Source of the DNA: Nisaea sp.
GTDB lineage: Bacteria > Pseudomonadota > Alphaproteobacteria > Thalassobaculales > Thalassobaculaceae
DNA length: 64,000 nt
Direction of reading: 5' to 3'
NCBI RefSeq assembly: GCF_017640745.1
Contig: NZ_JAEPQA010000022.1
Span: forward strand, 1 to 64,000
Made by a program: the position numbers and the translations under genes. Positions 28,239 through 37,463 of this stretch are shown here, piece by piece (position 1 is the stretch's first letter; each line of letters starts with the position of its first letter). The notes below the pieces were generated by a model. It saw only the letters and a program-made list of their open reading frames with translations, did not search any database and had not been told where the DNA came from.

Positions 28239-29186
28239 TTAATCCAGCCCCATCAGATCGCGGGCGAAACGATCGGCCTCGAAGGGCTGCAGATCGTCCG
28301 CGCTCTCGCCGACGCCGACGGCATGGACCGGCAGGCCGAGCCGGTCCGCCAGCGCCACCACGACGCCGCCCCGGGTGCTGCCGTCGAGCTTGGTAATCAC
28401 GAGGCCGCTGACCTCGACCATTTCCTTGAAAGCCTTCACCTGGCTATGCGCGTTCTGGCCGACGGTGCCGTCGAGCACCAGCACGCAATCGTGTGGCGCC
28501 GTCTCGTCCTGCTTGCGGATGACGCGGATCACCTTGGCGAGCTCGTCCATCAGCTCGGCCCGGTTCTGCAGCCGGCCGGCGGTGTCGATCAGCAGCACGT
28601 CGGTGCCCGCGGCCTTGGCTTCACCGATGGCGTCGAAGGCCAGCGCCGCCGCGTCCGATCCTTGCGGTTTCGCAATGACCCGCGTGCCGGTGCGCTCGCC
28701 CCAGACTTGGAGCTGCTCGATGGCGGCGGCACGGAAAGTATCGCCGGCGGCCATCATCACCGAGAGGCCGCGATCCCGGAACTGCTTGGCGAGCTTGCCG
28801 ATGGTGGTGGTCTTGCCGCTGCCGTTGACCCCGACCATCAGCACGATGTGCGGCTTGCGGCCTGTGGCGACGTCGAGCGGCCTCGCGACCGGGCGCAGGA
28901 TCTCGGCGATATCCTCGGCGAAGGCGGTGCGGACCTCCTCGTCCGTCACGTCCTTGCCGAACTTCTCCTTCGAGAGGTTCGCGATCAGCCGGGCCGAGGT
29001 CTCGACCCCGAGATCGGCCGTGATCAGCACCTCTTCCAGCTCTTCCAGACTCTCGTCGTCGAGCCGCTTCTTGGTGAAGACGCCGGAGATCCCGCCGACG
29101 ATCTTGCCGGAGGATTTGGCAAGCCCGTCTTTCAGGCGCCGGAACCAGCCCCGGCGCTCTTGCGTTTCCGCTTGTTCTTCGCTCAT
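28239..29186 (-). CDS. ftsY: Signal recognition particle receptor FtsY
   Basis: A 315-residue SRP GTPase that docks ribosome-nascent chain complexes at the membrane. The acidic A domain is very short, as in many alphaproteobacteria, and begins MSEEQAETQERRGWFRRL with an amphipathic membrane-targeting helix. The N domain spans about 35-110, and the G domain shows GVNGSGKTTT, DTFRAAA, LIDTAGRLQ, TKLDGS and the final GVGESADDLQPF. The start at 29186 overlaps the mtaB stop by four bases, so the two genes are coupled. The partner Ffh is encoded at 34085. Confidence 0.96.
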   Translation of the reverse strand: MSEEQAETQERRGWFRRLKDGLAKSSGKIVGGISGVFTKKRLDDESLEELEEVLITADLGVETSARLIANLSKEKFGKDVTDEEVRTAFAEDIAEILRPVARPLDVATGRKPHIVLMVGVNGSGKTTTIGKLAKQFRDRGLSVMMAAGDTFRAAAIEQLQVWGERTGTRVIAKPQGSDAAALAFDAIGEAKAAGTDVLLIDTAGRLQNRAELMDELAKVIRVIRKQDETAPHDCVLVLDGTVGQNAHSQVKAFKEMVEVSGLVITKLDGSTRGGVVVALADRLGLPVHAVGVGESADDLQPFEADRFARDLMGLD

Positions 29187-30484
29187 GCGGCGGATTTCCG
29201 TTCTATCTGGCCGATCAGGTGGGTGCCGTCGCTGCCGGTGATGCGGACAGGGACGATCTCGCCGGGAATGCCGCCTTCGAGGCGGACCGGCGCGAAATTC
29301 TCCGCGCGCCCGAGATCCGGTTTCTCGACCAGCACGGATTGCAGGCTGCCGGTGAGGCTTTCGAGGAAGCGCGCGAGGTTCGCTTCGCCGGCCGCGCGCA
29401 GCTTCGCCGCCCGTTCCTTGCGCAGCGGGCCCGGGACCTGCGGCATCTTCGCCGCCGGCGTGCCCGGACGGGCGGAATAGGGGAAGACGTGGAGATAGGA
29501 GAGACCGCATTCCTCGACCAGAGCGAGGCTGTTGGCGAACATCTCTTCGGTCTCGGTCGGGAAGCCGGCGATGATGTCGCCACCGAAGGCGATGTCGGGG
29601 CGTGCCGCCCGCATCTCGCGGCAGAACGTTATGATATCGGAACGGTTATGCCGCCGCTTCATGCGCTTCAAGATCATGTCGTCGCCCGCCTGCAGGCTGA
29701 CATGAAGATGCGGCATCAGGCGTGGCTCGTCGCGGACCAGAGTGAGAAGGTCACCGTCGATCTCGACCGCGTCGATCGAGGAAAGGCGGAGGCGCGGCAG
29801 TTCCGGTACCAGCGCGAGCAGACGGCGCACCATCTGCCCGAGTTCCGGCTTGCCCGGCAGGTCTGCCCCGTAGGAGGTGATGTCGACCCCGGTCAGCACG
29901 ATCTCGCGATAGCCGTTCGCCACCAGCTCGCGCACCTGGCGCACGATCTCGCCCATCGGCACCGAGCGGCTGTTGCCGCGGCCGAAGGGGATGATGCAGA
30001 AGGTGCAGCGGTGGTCGCAGCCCTGCTGGACCTGCACGAAGGCCCGGGCGCGCCCCTCGAGACCGGCGACGAGGTGCGACGCCGTCTCCTTCACGCTCAT
30101 GATGTCGTTGACGAGGATCTTCGCCTCGCCCGGCGTGTCTCCGGACTGGGCCCAGGTCTCGGCCTTCAGCTTCTCCTCGTTGCCGACCACCCGGTCGACC
30201 TCTTCCATCGCGGCGTAGGCGGCGGGATCGATCTGCGCGGCGCAGCCGGTGACCACGATCTCGGCCGCCGGATTGGCGCGGCGGGCCTTGCGGATCGCCT
30301 GGCGCGCCTGGCGCTCGGCCTCCTTGGTGACGGCACAGGTATTGATGACGACGACATCCTCGCGCCCGGCGCGGGCGAGATGGTCGCGGATGACCTCGGA
30401 CTCATAGGCGTTGAGGCGGCAGCCGAAAGTCTCGACCGGCCGGCCCGTGGTGCGCCCGTCCGTGTTGTCGTCAGTCTGGTTCAT
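29183..30484 (-). CDS. mtaB: tRNA (t6A37) methylthiotransferase MtaB
   Basis: A 433-residue radical-SAM enzyme that adds a methylthio group to t6A37 of tRNAs reading ANN codons. The N-terminal UPF0004 domain holds three cluster cysteines (TFGCRLNAYES, VINTCAV, VTGCAAQ); the radical-SAM CxxxCxxC is in GCDHRCTFCIIPFGRG; a C-terminal TRAM-like region lies in the last 60 residues. The GCRLNxYES start separates MtaB from MiaB. ATG 30484 is preferred over an upstream in-frame start that adds a non-conserved leader. It lies between dapF and ftsY on the minus strand. Confidence 0.93.
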   Translation of the reverse strand: MNQTDDNTDGRTTGRPVETFGCRLNAYESEVIRDHLARAGREDVVVINTCAVTKEAERQARQAIRKARRANPAAEIVVTGCAAQIDPAAYAAMEEVDRVVGNEEKLKAETWAQSGDTPGEAKILVNDIMSVKETASHLVAGLEGRARAFVQVQQGCDHRCTFCIIPFGRGNSRSVPMGEIVRQVRELVANGYREIVLTGVDITSYGADLPGKPELGQMVRRLLALVPELPRLRLSSIDAVEIDGDLLTLVRDEPRLMPHLHVSLQAGDDMILKRMKRRHNRSDIITFCREMRAARPDIAFGGDIIAGFPTETEEMFANSLALVEECGLSYLHVFPYSARPGTPAAKMPQVPGPLRKERAAKLRAAGEANLARFLESLTGSLQSVLVEKPDLGRAENFAPVRLEGGIPGEIVPVRITGSDGTHLIGQIERKSAA

Positions 30485-30568
30485 GGGGCGAGAAATGGCC
30501 GGAAACGGCCCCGAATGCAAGCGTTCCGGGCAGCGGGGTGCCATGCGCGCGCCGCATGGTGCGCGTAC

Positions 30569-31399
30569 TCAGCCGAGCGCGTCGAGGTCGAGCGTGCCCT
30601 TGAAGCTGAGCGCGACCGGGCCGGTCATCAGCACATGGCCGTCCTCGCGCCACTCGATGGTGAGCACGCCGCCGTCGAGCTCCACGTCCGCCTTCCGGCC
30701 TGTCAGGCCGCGCCGCGCCGCCGCAACCAGCACCGCGCAGGCACCGGAGCCGCAGGCCTCGGTGATGCCCGCGCCGCGTTCCCAGACCCGCATGCGGATA
30801 TCCTCCGGGCCGCGCACGGTGGCGAACTCGATATTGGCGCGGTCGGGGAAGAGCGGGCTGGTTTCCAGCTTCGGCCCGATCTCGGAAAGCGGGACCGCCT
30901 CCGCATCCTCGACGAAGATCACGGCGTGCGGGTTGCCCATATTGACGCAGCAGGCGGAACCGAACGGATTGCCGGGGATCTCGACATTCAGCGTGTCGAC
31001 GCTCTCCGCCAGCGGGATCTCCGCCGCGTCGAGCCGGGCCGGGCCCATATCGACCCGGACCTTGCCGCCGTTCACGCGCTCGCAGACCAGCGTGCCGGCA
31101 ACTGTTTCGAGATCGATACGGCGCTTGCCGAGTTCGGTCATCACCAGATCCGCGACGCAGCGCGTGCCGTTGCCGCAGGCGCGGGCCTCGCTGCCGTCCG
31201 GATTGTGGATCCGCATGAAGGCGTCCCCGCCGTTCCTCGGCATCTCGATCGTGAGGAACTGGTCGTAACCGACGCCGCGCCGCCGGTTGCCCACGGCACG
31301 GTAATCCCGCTCCGTCAGGGTCGGGCCGGCAGTGCGGCCGTCCAGCACGACGAAGTCGTTGCCGAGGCCGTTCATCTTGAGGAACGCGATCTGTCTCAT
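30569..31399 (-). CDS. dapF: Diaminopimelate epimerase
   Basis: A 276-residue PLP-independent racemase that converts LL- to meso-diaminopimelate for lysine and peptidoglycan. Both active-site cysteines are in their motifs: EARACGNGTRC (about residue 75) and TEACGSGACA in the C-terminal half. The start MRQIAFLKMNGLGNDF is the family N-terminus. It heads the dapF-mtaB-ftsY group, a common alphaproteobacterial order, and is divergent from the Ldh2-type gene. Confidence 0.96.
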   Translation of the reverse strand: MRQIAFLKMNGLGNDFVVLDGRTAGPTLTERDYRAVGNRRRGVGYDQFLTIEMPRNGGDAFMRIHNPDGSEARACGNGTRCVADLVMTELGKRRIDLETVAGTLVCERVNGGKVRVDMGPARLDAAEIPLAESVDTLNVEIPGNPFGSACCVNMGNPHAVIFVEDAEAVPLSEIGPKLETSPLFPDRANIEFATVRGPEDIRMRVWERGAGITEACGSGACAVLVAAARRGLTGRKADVELDGGVLTIEWREDGHVLMTGPVALSFKGTLDLDALG

Positions 31400-31492
31400 G
31401 GCGGCATATATATCGGCTGTTAACGGCAATTCCAATACGGCCTTGGCGCCGTTACCGTGTCCGCCGAAAACCGATGCCATGGGAGCGGAACA

Positions 31493-32563
31493 ATGATCAC
31501 GGTCGCGCATGAGGCGCTCGAGAAACTGGTCACGGAGATGATCGGCCGGGCGGGCAGCAATCCGGAAGAGGCGCGCACGGTCGCGCGCAATCTGGTCGAG
31601 GCCAACCTGCTCGGGCATGACAGCCACGGCATCGGTCTCGTCGGGCAGTACATGCGCCACGCGCAGACCGGTACGCTGACCGTGAACGGGCATGTCAGCC
31701 ACGTCTCCGACAACGGGGTCTATCTCCTGCTCGACGGCAATATGGCCTATGGCCAGGTGACCGGCGCCGAGGCGATGCATCTCGGGCTCGACCGGGCGCG
31801 CACCGCGGGCGCCGCGATCGTCGGGTTGCGCAACTCGCACCATCTCGGCCGGATCGGCGCCTGGGGCGAGATCTGCGCCAGGGAAGGCTTCATCTCGATC
31901 CATTTCGTCAACGTGGTCGGCCACCGCCCGATCGTAGCCCCCTGGGGCGGGGCCGAGGCGCGTTACTCGACCAACCCCTATTGCACGGCCATTCCGGCAA
32001 CCGGCAAGAACCCGATGTTCGTGCTCGACATGGCGACCAGCCGGGTCGCGCTCGGCAAGGTCCGGGTCGCCTACAATGCCGGCAAGGAAGTGGTCGAGGG
32101 CGCGCTGATCGACCATAACGGCCAGCCGACCCGCAACGCGGCGGTGATGTACGAGGAGCCGAACGGGGCCCTGCAGGCCTTCGGCCAGCACAAGGGCTAC
32201 GGCCTCGCCCTGCTCGGCGAAATCCTCGGCGCGGCGCTGCTCGGCGGTCCGGTGACCGATCCGGCGCACCAGAAGCGCGACACGATCTGCAACTCCATGC
32301 TGACGGTCATCATCGATCCGAAGGGCTTCGGCAGGGATATCCCGTTCGGCGACCTGATCGATTCCATGCTCGCCTATGTTACCAGCGCACGGCCGGCCGA
32401 GGGTATGGACAAGGTCCGCGTCGCGGGCGAGCCGGAGCGCGAGACCGCGGCCGACCGCAAGGCGAATGGCATCCCGGTGGATCCCGGGACCTGGTCGGGC
32501 CTGGTCGAGGCGGGCGTCAATGCCGGCATGGACCGGCATCGGTTCGACGGGATCGCGAGGTAG
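31493..32563 (+). CDS. Ldh2-type malate/L-lactate/ureidoglycolate dehydrogenase
   Basis: A 356-residue NAD(P)-dependent 2-hydroxyacid oxidoreductase of the malate/L-lactate dehydrogenase (type 2) family. Typical features are ANLLGHDSHGIGL with the catalytic His, the NAD site region around LRNSHHLGRIG, NPYCTAIPATG and QHKGYGLALLGEIL. It oxidises a hydroxy acid such as malate, lactate or a sugar acid; the exact substrate cannot be read from sequence. The ATG at 31493 follows GGAGCGG; a GTG at 31457 would add 12 atypical residues. The enolase-superfamily gene is convergent with one base between the stops, which hints at a shared sugar-acid theme. Confidence 0.88.
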   Translation: MITVAHEALEKLVTEMIGRAGSNPEEARTVARNLVEANLLGHDSHGIGLVGQYMRHAQTGTLTVNGHVSHVSDNGVYLLLDGNMAYGQVTGAEAMHLGLDRARTAGAAIVGLRNSHHLGRIGAWGEICAREGFISIHFVNVVGHRPIVAPWGGAEARYSTNPYCTAIPATGKNPMFVLDMATSRVALGKVRVAYNAGKEVVEGALIDHNGQPTRNAAVMYEEPNGALQAFGQHKGYGLALLGEILGAALLGGPVTDPAHQKRDTICNSMLTVIIDPKGFGRDIPFGDLIDSMLAYVTSARPAEGMDKVRVAGEPERETAADRKANGIPVDPGTWSGLVEAGVNAGMDRHRFDGIAR

Positions 32564-32564
32564 C

Positions 32565-33782
32565 TTACCCGCCCGCGAAAGGCTCTCCCGCGACCTCGAA
32601 CGGGTCCTGGCTCATCTGTAGATGCAGCTGGTCGCCTTCATAGGGATGCGCCAGCGCTACTTCCTCGTTCAGCTCCACGCCGAGGCCCGGCGTCTTCGGC
32701 GGGATGACATAGCCCTCCTCCCAGCGCATGGGCGTCTTCAGGATATCGGCGTGGAAGCCGTCCCATTTGCGGATGCTCTCCAGCACCAGGAAGTTCGGGA
32801 TGCAGGCGGCGAGCTGGACGTTGGCGGCGCCGACCACCGGGCCGCAATAGAGATGCGGCGCGACCTGGGCGTAGAAGGCCTCCGCCATGCCGGCGATCTT
32901 CTTGCCCTCGAGCAACCCGCCGACCCGGCCCATGTTCATCTGCAGGATCGAGGCGGCGCCGGTCTCCAGCACGCGGCGGAACTCCCACTTGGTGGTCAGC
33001 CGCTCGCCGGTCGCGACCGGGATCGAGGTCGCCGCCGCCACCTTCGCCATCTCCTCCGGCATGTCCGGCGGGGTGGGCTCCTCGAACCAGAGCGGGTCGT
33101 AGGGCTCAAGGCGCCGGGCGAGGCGCTTGGCGCCCGAGGCGGTGAACTGGCCGTGCGTGCCGAAGAGCAGGTCCGCCTTGCCGCCGACCGCTTCCCTTAT
33201 CAGCCGGCAGAAGGCTTCCGAACGGTCGAGGATCTCCATGTCGGGCTGGTGCCCGCCGAAGGCGGTATAGGGGCCGGCCGGATCGAACTTCACTGCGGTG
33301 AAGCCTTCGGCGACGCAGGCGGCGGCAGCCTCCGCGCTCTTTTCGGGGCTGTTGTAGAAGGTGGCCGGATCGTCCTCCGGGCGTGGATAGAGATAGGTGT
33401 AGGTGCGCAGGCGCTCGTTCACCATGCCGCCGAGCAGCTCGTAGACCGGTTTTCCCGCCGCCTTGCCGATAATGTCCCAGCAGGCCATCTCCAGCCCGCT
33501 GACCACGCCCATCATCGAGGGATCCGGGCGCTGGGTGAAGCCGGAGCCGTGGGCGCGGCGCCAGAAACGCTCGACATGGTGCGGGTCGTTTCCCTGGAGA
33601 TAGCGCGCGAAGACATCCTCCACCATCGCCGCGACGACCTTCGGCCCAAAGGAGGCGGCATAGACCTCGCCGACACCCTCGATGCCGCAGGCGGTGCGCA
33701 GTTTCAGAAAGAGGAAATAGCGCCCGCCGAAGCCCGGCGGCGGGTTCCCGACGATGAAGGTCTTTAGGCTTTCGAGCTTCAT
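32565..33782 (-). CDS. Mandelate racemase/muconate lactonizing (enolase superfamily) protein
   Basis: A 405-residue enolase-superfamily protein of the sugar-acid dehydratase type. The N-terminal capping domain (1-125) is followed by the TIM barrel with the KxD motif VKFDPAG (K165, D167), WFEEP (E234, E235) and ATGERL (E260), and VAPHLYCGP (H310) as in galactonate-type dehydratases. The expected first metal ligand Asp before the barrel-strand His appears as Gly: the segment reads FGTHGQF (207-213). That either marks a special subgroup or altered metal binding. Start at 33782 (MKLESLKTF) fits the family. Substrate unknown. Confidence 0.85.
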   Translation of the reverse strand: MKLESLKTFIVGNPPPGFGGRYFLFLKLRTACGIEGVGEVYAASFGPKVVAAMVEDVFARYLQGNDPHHVERFWRRAHGSGFTQRPDPSMMGVVSGLEMACWDIIGKAAGKPVYELLGGMVNERLRTYTYLYPRPEDDPATFYNSPEKSAEAAAACVAEGFTAVKFDPAGPYTAFGGHQPDMEILDRSEAFCRLIREAVGGKADLLFGTHGQFTASGAKRLARRLEPYDPLWFEEPTPPDMPEEMAKVAAATSIPVATGERLTTKWEFRRVLETGAASILQMNMGRVGGLLEGKKIAGMAEAFYAQVAPHLYCGPVVGAANVQLAACIPNFLVLESIRKWDGFHADILKTPMRWEEGYVIPPKTPGLGVELNEEVALAHPYEGDQLHLQMSQDPFEVAGEPFAGG

Positions 33783-33918
33783 GGGGTGTCTCCGGGTTGC
33801 GGGTGAGCAGCCTAGCGACCACATGCAGCGTTGCTAAGGCAAAAGCGACGGTTGGACGCCGTCCCGTGTCCGGATCGGGCGAGATTTCCCCGCACGGCCC
33901 GGAACGCCGCAGGAATGC

Positions 33919-33947
33919 TTGACTCGCGCGCGCGGCGCCCATATGTT
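33919..33947 (+). promoter_or_regulatory. Promoter for the ffh operon
   Basis: TTGACT (33919-33924), 17-nt spacer and TATGTT (33942-33947) form a near-consensus promoter in the 302-nt divergent gap 33783-34084. It gives an ffh leader of roughly 130 nt. I see no further gene in that gap. Confidence 0.65.
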
Positions 33948-34084
33948 CCGGCCCTCTCGGCAAAAACCAGTCTGCTGAGACCTTCACGGGTTCCGTCCGT
34001 CCTCGAGTGTTCGAGCACGGGCGCGCAACTGCTTTGGGCCTTTTCGGGCTGGTGAAACCGGGTGGAATTGGAGTTTACGGACGC

Positions 34085-35542
34085 ATGTTCGACAGTTTGC
34101 AGAACCGGCTCGGCGAGGTTTTCGATCGCCTGAAGAAACGCGGCGCGCTGAAAGAAGCCGACGTGACGGCTGCGCTGCGCGAAGTGCGCGTGGCCCTGCT
34201 CGAGGCCGATGTCGCGCTGCCGGTGGTGAAGGACTTCATCGATCGCGTGCGTGAGCGCGCGGTCGGCCAGGAAGTCATCAAGTCCGTCTCCCCCGGCCAG
34301 CAGGTGATCAAGATCGTCCACGACAATCTCGTGGAGATGCTCGGCACCGAGGCCGGCACGATCAATCTGAATGCCGTTCCGCCGGTCCCGATCCTGATGG
34401 TCGGCCTGCAGGGCGGCGGTAAAACGACGAGCACCGCCAAGCTGGCGAAGCGGCTGAAGGAAAAGGACCGCAAGAAGGTCCTGATGGCCTCGCTCGACAT
34501 CTACCGTCCGGCGGCGCGCGAACAGCTGCGCGTGCTGGGCGAGCAGATCGAGGTCGCGACCCTGCCGATCGCCGAGAACGAGACGCCTGTTTCGATTGCG
34601 AAACGGGCGATGGCCGCGGGCAAGCTGCAGGGCTTCGACGTGGTCATGCTGGATACTGCCGGCCGGCTCTCCATCGACGAGTCGATGATGAACGAGGTGA
34701 TCCAGGTCCGCGACGCGGTGAAGCCGGTCGAGACCATCCTCGTCGCCGATGCGATGACCGGTCAGGACGCCGTCACCACGGCGCGCAATTTCCACGAGCG
34801 GGTCGGGCTGACCGGCATCGTTCTGACCCGGATGGACGGCGATGCGCGCGGCGGCGCGGCGCTTTCCATGCGCGCGGTCACCGGGGTGCCGATCAAGGGC
34901 GTCGGTGTCGGCGAGCGGGCCGACGCGCTGGAGGATTTCCATCCCGAACGTGTCGCCGGCCGGATCCTCGGCATGGGCGACGTGGTCAGCCTGGTCGAGA
35001 AGGCTGCCGAGACCATCGAGATCGAGGAAGCCGAGCGCATCGCGAAGAAGATGCAGAAGGGCATGTTCGACCTCGAGGACATGCTCTCCCAGCTCCGGCA
35101 GGTGAAGAAGTTGGGCGGCCTCGGCGGCGTCATGTCAATGCTTCCGGGCATCGGCAAGCTGCAGAAACAGATGGCCGGCGCCAATATCGACGAGAACGTC
35201 ATCAAGAAGCAGGAAGCGATCATCCTCTCCATGACCAAGGCGGAGCGGAAGAACGCGAAACTGATGAATGCCTCGCGCCGGCGCCGCATCGCGGCCGGTT
35301 CGGGCACCAGCGTTCAGGAGGTGAACAAGCTCCTGAAACAGCACCAGGACATGACCCGGGTCATGAAACAGATGGGCAAGATGGGCGGCATGAAGGGCCT
35401 CGGGGCCCTGCTCGGCGGCGGTGGCGGCGGAGGCATGCCCGGCATGCCCGGTGCCGGCCAGCTCCCGCCCGGCCTCTCTGGCAAAGGCATGCCGAAGCTT
35501 CCGGGAGGCATGCTGCCGCCCGGTTTCCCCGGCAAGAAGTAA
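34085..35542 (+). CDS. ffh: Signal recognition particle protein Ffh
   Basis: A 485-residue SRP GTPase that binds signal sequences on the ribosome. N domain about 1-90; G domain with the P-loop GLQGGGKTTS, LDIYRPAA, DTAGRLS and TRMDGDARGG; the Met-rich M domain (about 300-440) with the RNA-binding SRRRRIAAGSG. The C-terminal 50 residues are a Gly/Pro/Met-rich tail. ATG 34085 starts the conserved MFDSLQNRLGEVF. It is the first gene of ffh-rpsP-rimM-trmD-rplS. Confidence 0.97.
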   Translation: MFDSLQNRLGEVFDRLKKRGALKEADVTAALREVRVALLEADVALPVVKDFIDRVRERAVGQEVIKSVSPGQQVIKIVHDNLVEMLGTEAGTINLNAVPPVPILMVGLQGGGKTTSTAKLAKRLKEKDRKKVLMASLDIYRPAAREQLRVLGEQIEVATLPIAENETPVSIAKRAMAAGKLQGFDVVMLDTAGRLSIDESMMNEVIQVRDAVKPVETILVADAMTGQDAVTTARNFHERVGLTGIVLTRMDGDARGGAALSMRAVTGVPIKGVGVGERADALEDFHPERVAGRILGMGDVVSLVEKAAETIEIEEAERIAKKMQKGMFDLEDMLSQLRQVKKLGGLGGVMSMLPGIGKLQKQMAGANIDENVIKKQEAIILSMTKAERKNAKLMNASRRRRIAAGSGTSVQEVNKLLKQHQDMTRVMKQMGKMGGMKGLGALLGGGGGGGMPGMPGAGQLPPGLSGKGMPKLPGGMLPPGFPGKK

Positions 35543-35589
35543 TTCGGAACCAAGTGAACAGCTAAACGCGTACCTGAAAGGAAATATCA

Positions 35590-36042
35590 ATGGCACTTCG
35601 CATTCGTCTGTCGCGCGGCGGCGCCAAGAAGCGTCCGTTCTACCGCATCGTCGTCGCCGAGGGCACGTCCCCGCGTGACGGTCTCTTCATCGAGAAGCTC
35701 GGCACCTACAACCCGATGCTGCCGAAGGAGCATGCGGACCGGCTCGTGGTGAACGCCGAGCGGATCAAGCACTGGATCTCCGTTGGCGCGAAGCCGACCG
35801 ACCGGGTCCACAAGATGCTCGCGTCCCTCGACCTGATCGGCAAGTTCGAGTATCGCGACCAGCCGAAGAAGTCCGCCCCGGGCCGCAAGCGCCAGGAGCG
35901 TGAAGAGGAAGAGGCCGCGAAGGCTGCCGAGGCCGCCGAAGCCGCTGCCGCCGAGGCTGCTGCCGCTGCCGAGGCCGCTGCTGCCGAAGCCGCCGCCCCG
36001 GCCGAGGAAGCTCCGGCCGAGGAAGAGAAGTCCGAGGGCTAA
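35590..36042 (+). CDS. rpsP: 30S ribosomal protein S16 with long Ala/Glu tail
   Basis: A 150-residue protein; residues 1-95 are the S16 core ([20 protein letters not shown], then the IEKLGTYNP strand), and the remaining 55 or so are an acidic Ala/Glu-rich extension, probably a single helix or disordered. S16 is an early assembly protein of the small subunit. Tails of this kind occur in several alphaproteobacteria, though this one is long compared with the ~80-residue core in E. coli. rimM starts six bases after its stop. Confidence 0.97.
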   Translation: MALRIRLSRGGAKKRPFYRIVVAEGTSPRDGLFIEKLGTYNPMLPKEHADRLVVNAERIKHWISVGAKPTDRVHKMLASLDLIGKFEYRDQPKKSAPGRKRQEREEEEAAKAAEAAEAAAAEAAAAAEAAAAEAAAPAEEAPAEEEKSEG

Positions 36043-36048
36043 GCTCCG

Positions 36049-36594
36049 ATGGCCGAGCCGGTCACTCTTGGCGTCATCGTCGGCGTCCATGGCGTGCGCG
36101 GCCTGCTCCGGGTGAAGAGTTTCACCGAGCAGCCGGAAGACATCGCCGCCTATGGCCCGCTGAAGGATGCCGCCGGGAAGAGCTACAAGCTCGAGGTGAC
36201 CGGCCAGGCGAAAGGCGTGCTGCTGGTGCGTATCGCCGGGATCGGCGACCGGAACGCGGCGGAGGCCCTGAAGGGCACCGAGCTTCTGATCGACCGGGAC
36301 CGGCTGCCCGAGACGGACGCGGACGAGTTCTACCATGCGGACCTGATCGGCCTTCGGGCGGATCTGGTCGCGGGCGAGACCCTCGGCACGGTGGTCGCGG
36401 TGCAGAATTTCGGCGCCGGGGATCTCCTGGAGATCCGCCTGCCGGACAGCCGCAAGACCGTGCTGGTCCCGTTCGACGGGGCCTCGGTTCCGGAGATCGA
36501 CCTCGCGGCCGGACGGCTTCTGGTCGATCCGCCGGCGGGGTTGCTGGACGAGGCGTCGGACGAGGACCGCAAGGCCGAAGCGGACCATGGCTGA
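36049..36594 (+). CDS. rimM: Ribosome maturation factor RimM
   Basis: A 181-residue assembly factor for the 30S head that binds S19. The N-terminal barrel begins [21 protein letters not shown], the family signature, and the PRC-barrel half contains [10 protein letters not shown] and the end [16 protein letters not shown]. It ends in an acidic tail whose last eight bases overlap the trmD start, so translation is probably coupled. Confidence 0.95.
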   Translation: MAEPVTLGVIVGVHGVRGLLRVKSFTEQPEDIAAYGPLKDAAGKSYKLEVTGQAKGVLLVRIAGIGDRNAAEALKGTELLIDRDRLPETDADEFYHADLIGLRADLVAGETLGTVVAVQNFGAGDLLEIRLPDSRKTVLVPFDGASVPEIDLAAGRLLVDPPAGLLDEASDEDRKAEADHG

Positions 36595-37297
36595 CGCACC
36601 CGCACCCTGGCAGGCGACGGTGCTCAGCCTGTTCCCGGAAATGTTCCCGGGACCGCTCGGGCACTCGATCGCCGAAAAGGCCCGTCTGGCGGGGCGCTGG
36701 TCCCTGAAAACGCTGGACATCAGGGACTTTGCGAGCGATAAGCACCGCTCCGTGGACGACACCCCCTTCGGGGGCGGTTCCGGAATGGTGATGCGGCCCG
36801 ATGTGGTCGACGCGGCTCTGGCCGCTGTCGAGGACGTTCCGGGCCGCAGAATTTATTTGAGCCCGCGCGGCGTCAGGTTCGACCAGACGATGGCGCGGGA
36901 GCTTGCGGACGGCCCGGGCGTGGTGCTGCTCTGCGGGCGCTACGAGGGACTGGACCAGCGGGTGATCGACGCCCGCGGCCTCGAAGAGGTCAGTCTCGGG
37001 GATTTCGTGCTTTCGGGCGGCGAGATCCCGGCCCTGGCGCTGCTGGATGCCTGCATCCGTCTGCTGCCGGGCGTGCTCGGTACGGCGGCGACGCTGGACG
37101 AGGAGAGTTTCGAGGAGGGGCTGCTGGAGTATCCCCTCTACACGCAGCCTCGGGAGTGGAACGGACTGTCCGTGCCCGAGGTGCTGCTGTCCGGCCACCA
37201 CGCGAAGATCGCGAAATGGCGGCGGGAACAGTCGGAAGAGATCACGCGCGAGCGGCGCCCGGACCTCTGGGAACGCTATCGCGGGTCGGACAAGTGA
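36587..37297 (+). CDS. trmD: tRNA (guanine-N1)-methyltransferase TrmD
   Basis: A 236-residue SPOUT methyltransferase that makes m1G37 in tRNAs with G36. The trefoil-knot SAM site is visible in [15 protein letters not shown] and [28 protein letters not shown] is the family block near residue 55. It is slightly compact but complete. It overlaps rimM by eight bases and is followed by the 166-nt rplS leader. Confidence 0.96.
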   Translation: MADAPAPWQATVLSLFPEMFPGPLGHSIAEKARLAGRWSLKTLDIRDFASDKHRSVDDTPFGGGSGMVMRPDVVDAALAAVEDVPGRRIYLSPRGVRFDQTMARELADGPGVVLLCGRYEGLDQRVIDARGLEEVSLGDFVLSGGEIPALALLDACIRLLPGVLGTAATLDEESFEEGLLEYPLYTQPREWNGLSVPEVLLSGHHAKIAKWRREQSEEITRERRPDLWERYRGSDK

Positions 37298-37403
37298 GCG
37301 GAGCGGACGGCGCGTCTGTCCAGTCTCGGCTTTTTGGAATGCGGCATGCCGCTCCTCTGCGGCCCGGTGGTCGGGCAGGTCATGAGCTGCATGTGTTTCG
37401 AGC

Positions 37404-37445
37404 GCCGGTATTCACCGGTCCCCTGTTGGACCGGTCGCCACCGGC
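37404..37445 (+). promoter_or_regulatory. Structured leader upstream of rplS (candidate cis-regulatory RNA)
   Basis: Two nested stems: an outer GCCGGT (37404-37409) with ACCGGC (37440-37445), symmetric 4-nt internal loops, and an inner perfect 8-bp stem ACCGGTCC (37414-37421) with GGACCGGT (37428-37435) around a 6-nt loop. It lies 18 nt before the L19 start codon and has no U-run, so it is unlike a terminator. A binding site for L19 or a processing signal are both possible. Confidence 0.5.
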
Positions 37446-37463
37446 AAGACCTGGAGAAGAAGA

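Noticed and set aside
30545-30568. GC-rich repeated motif between mtaB and dapF as a possible terminator
   Set aside because: No clean stem with a T-run could be drawn in the transcribed direction.
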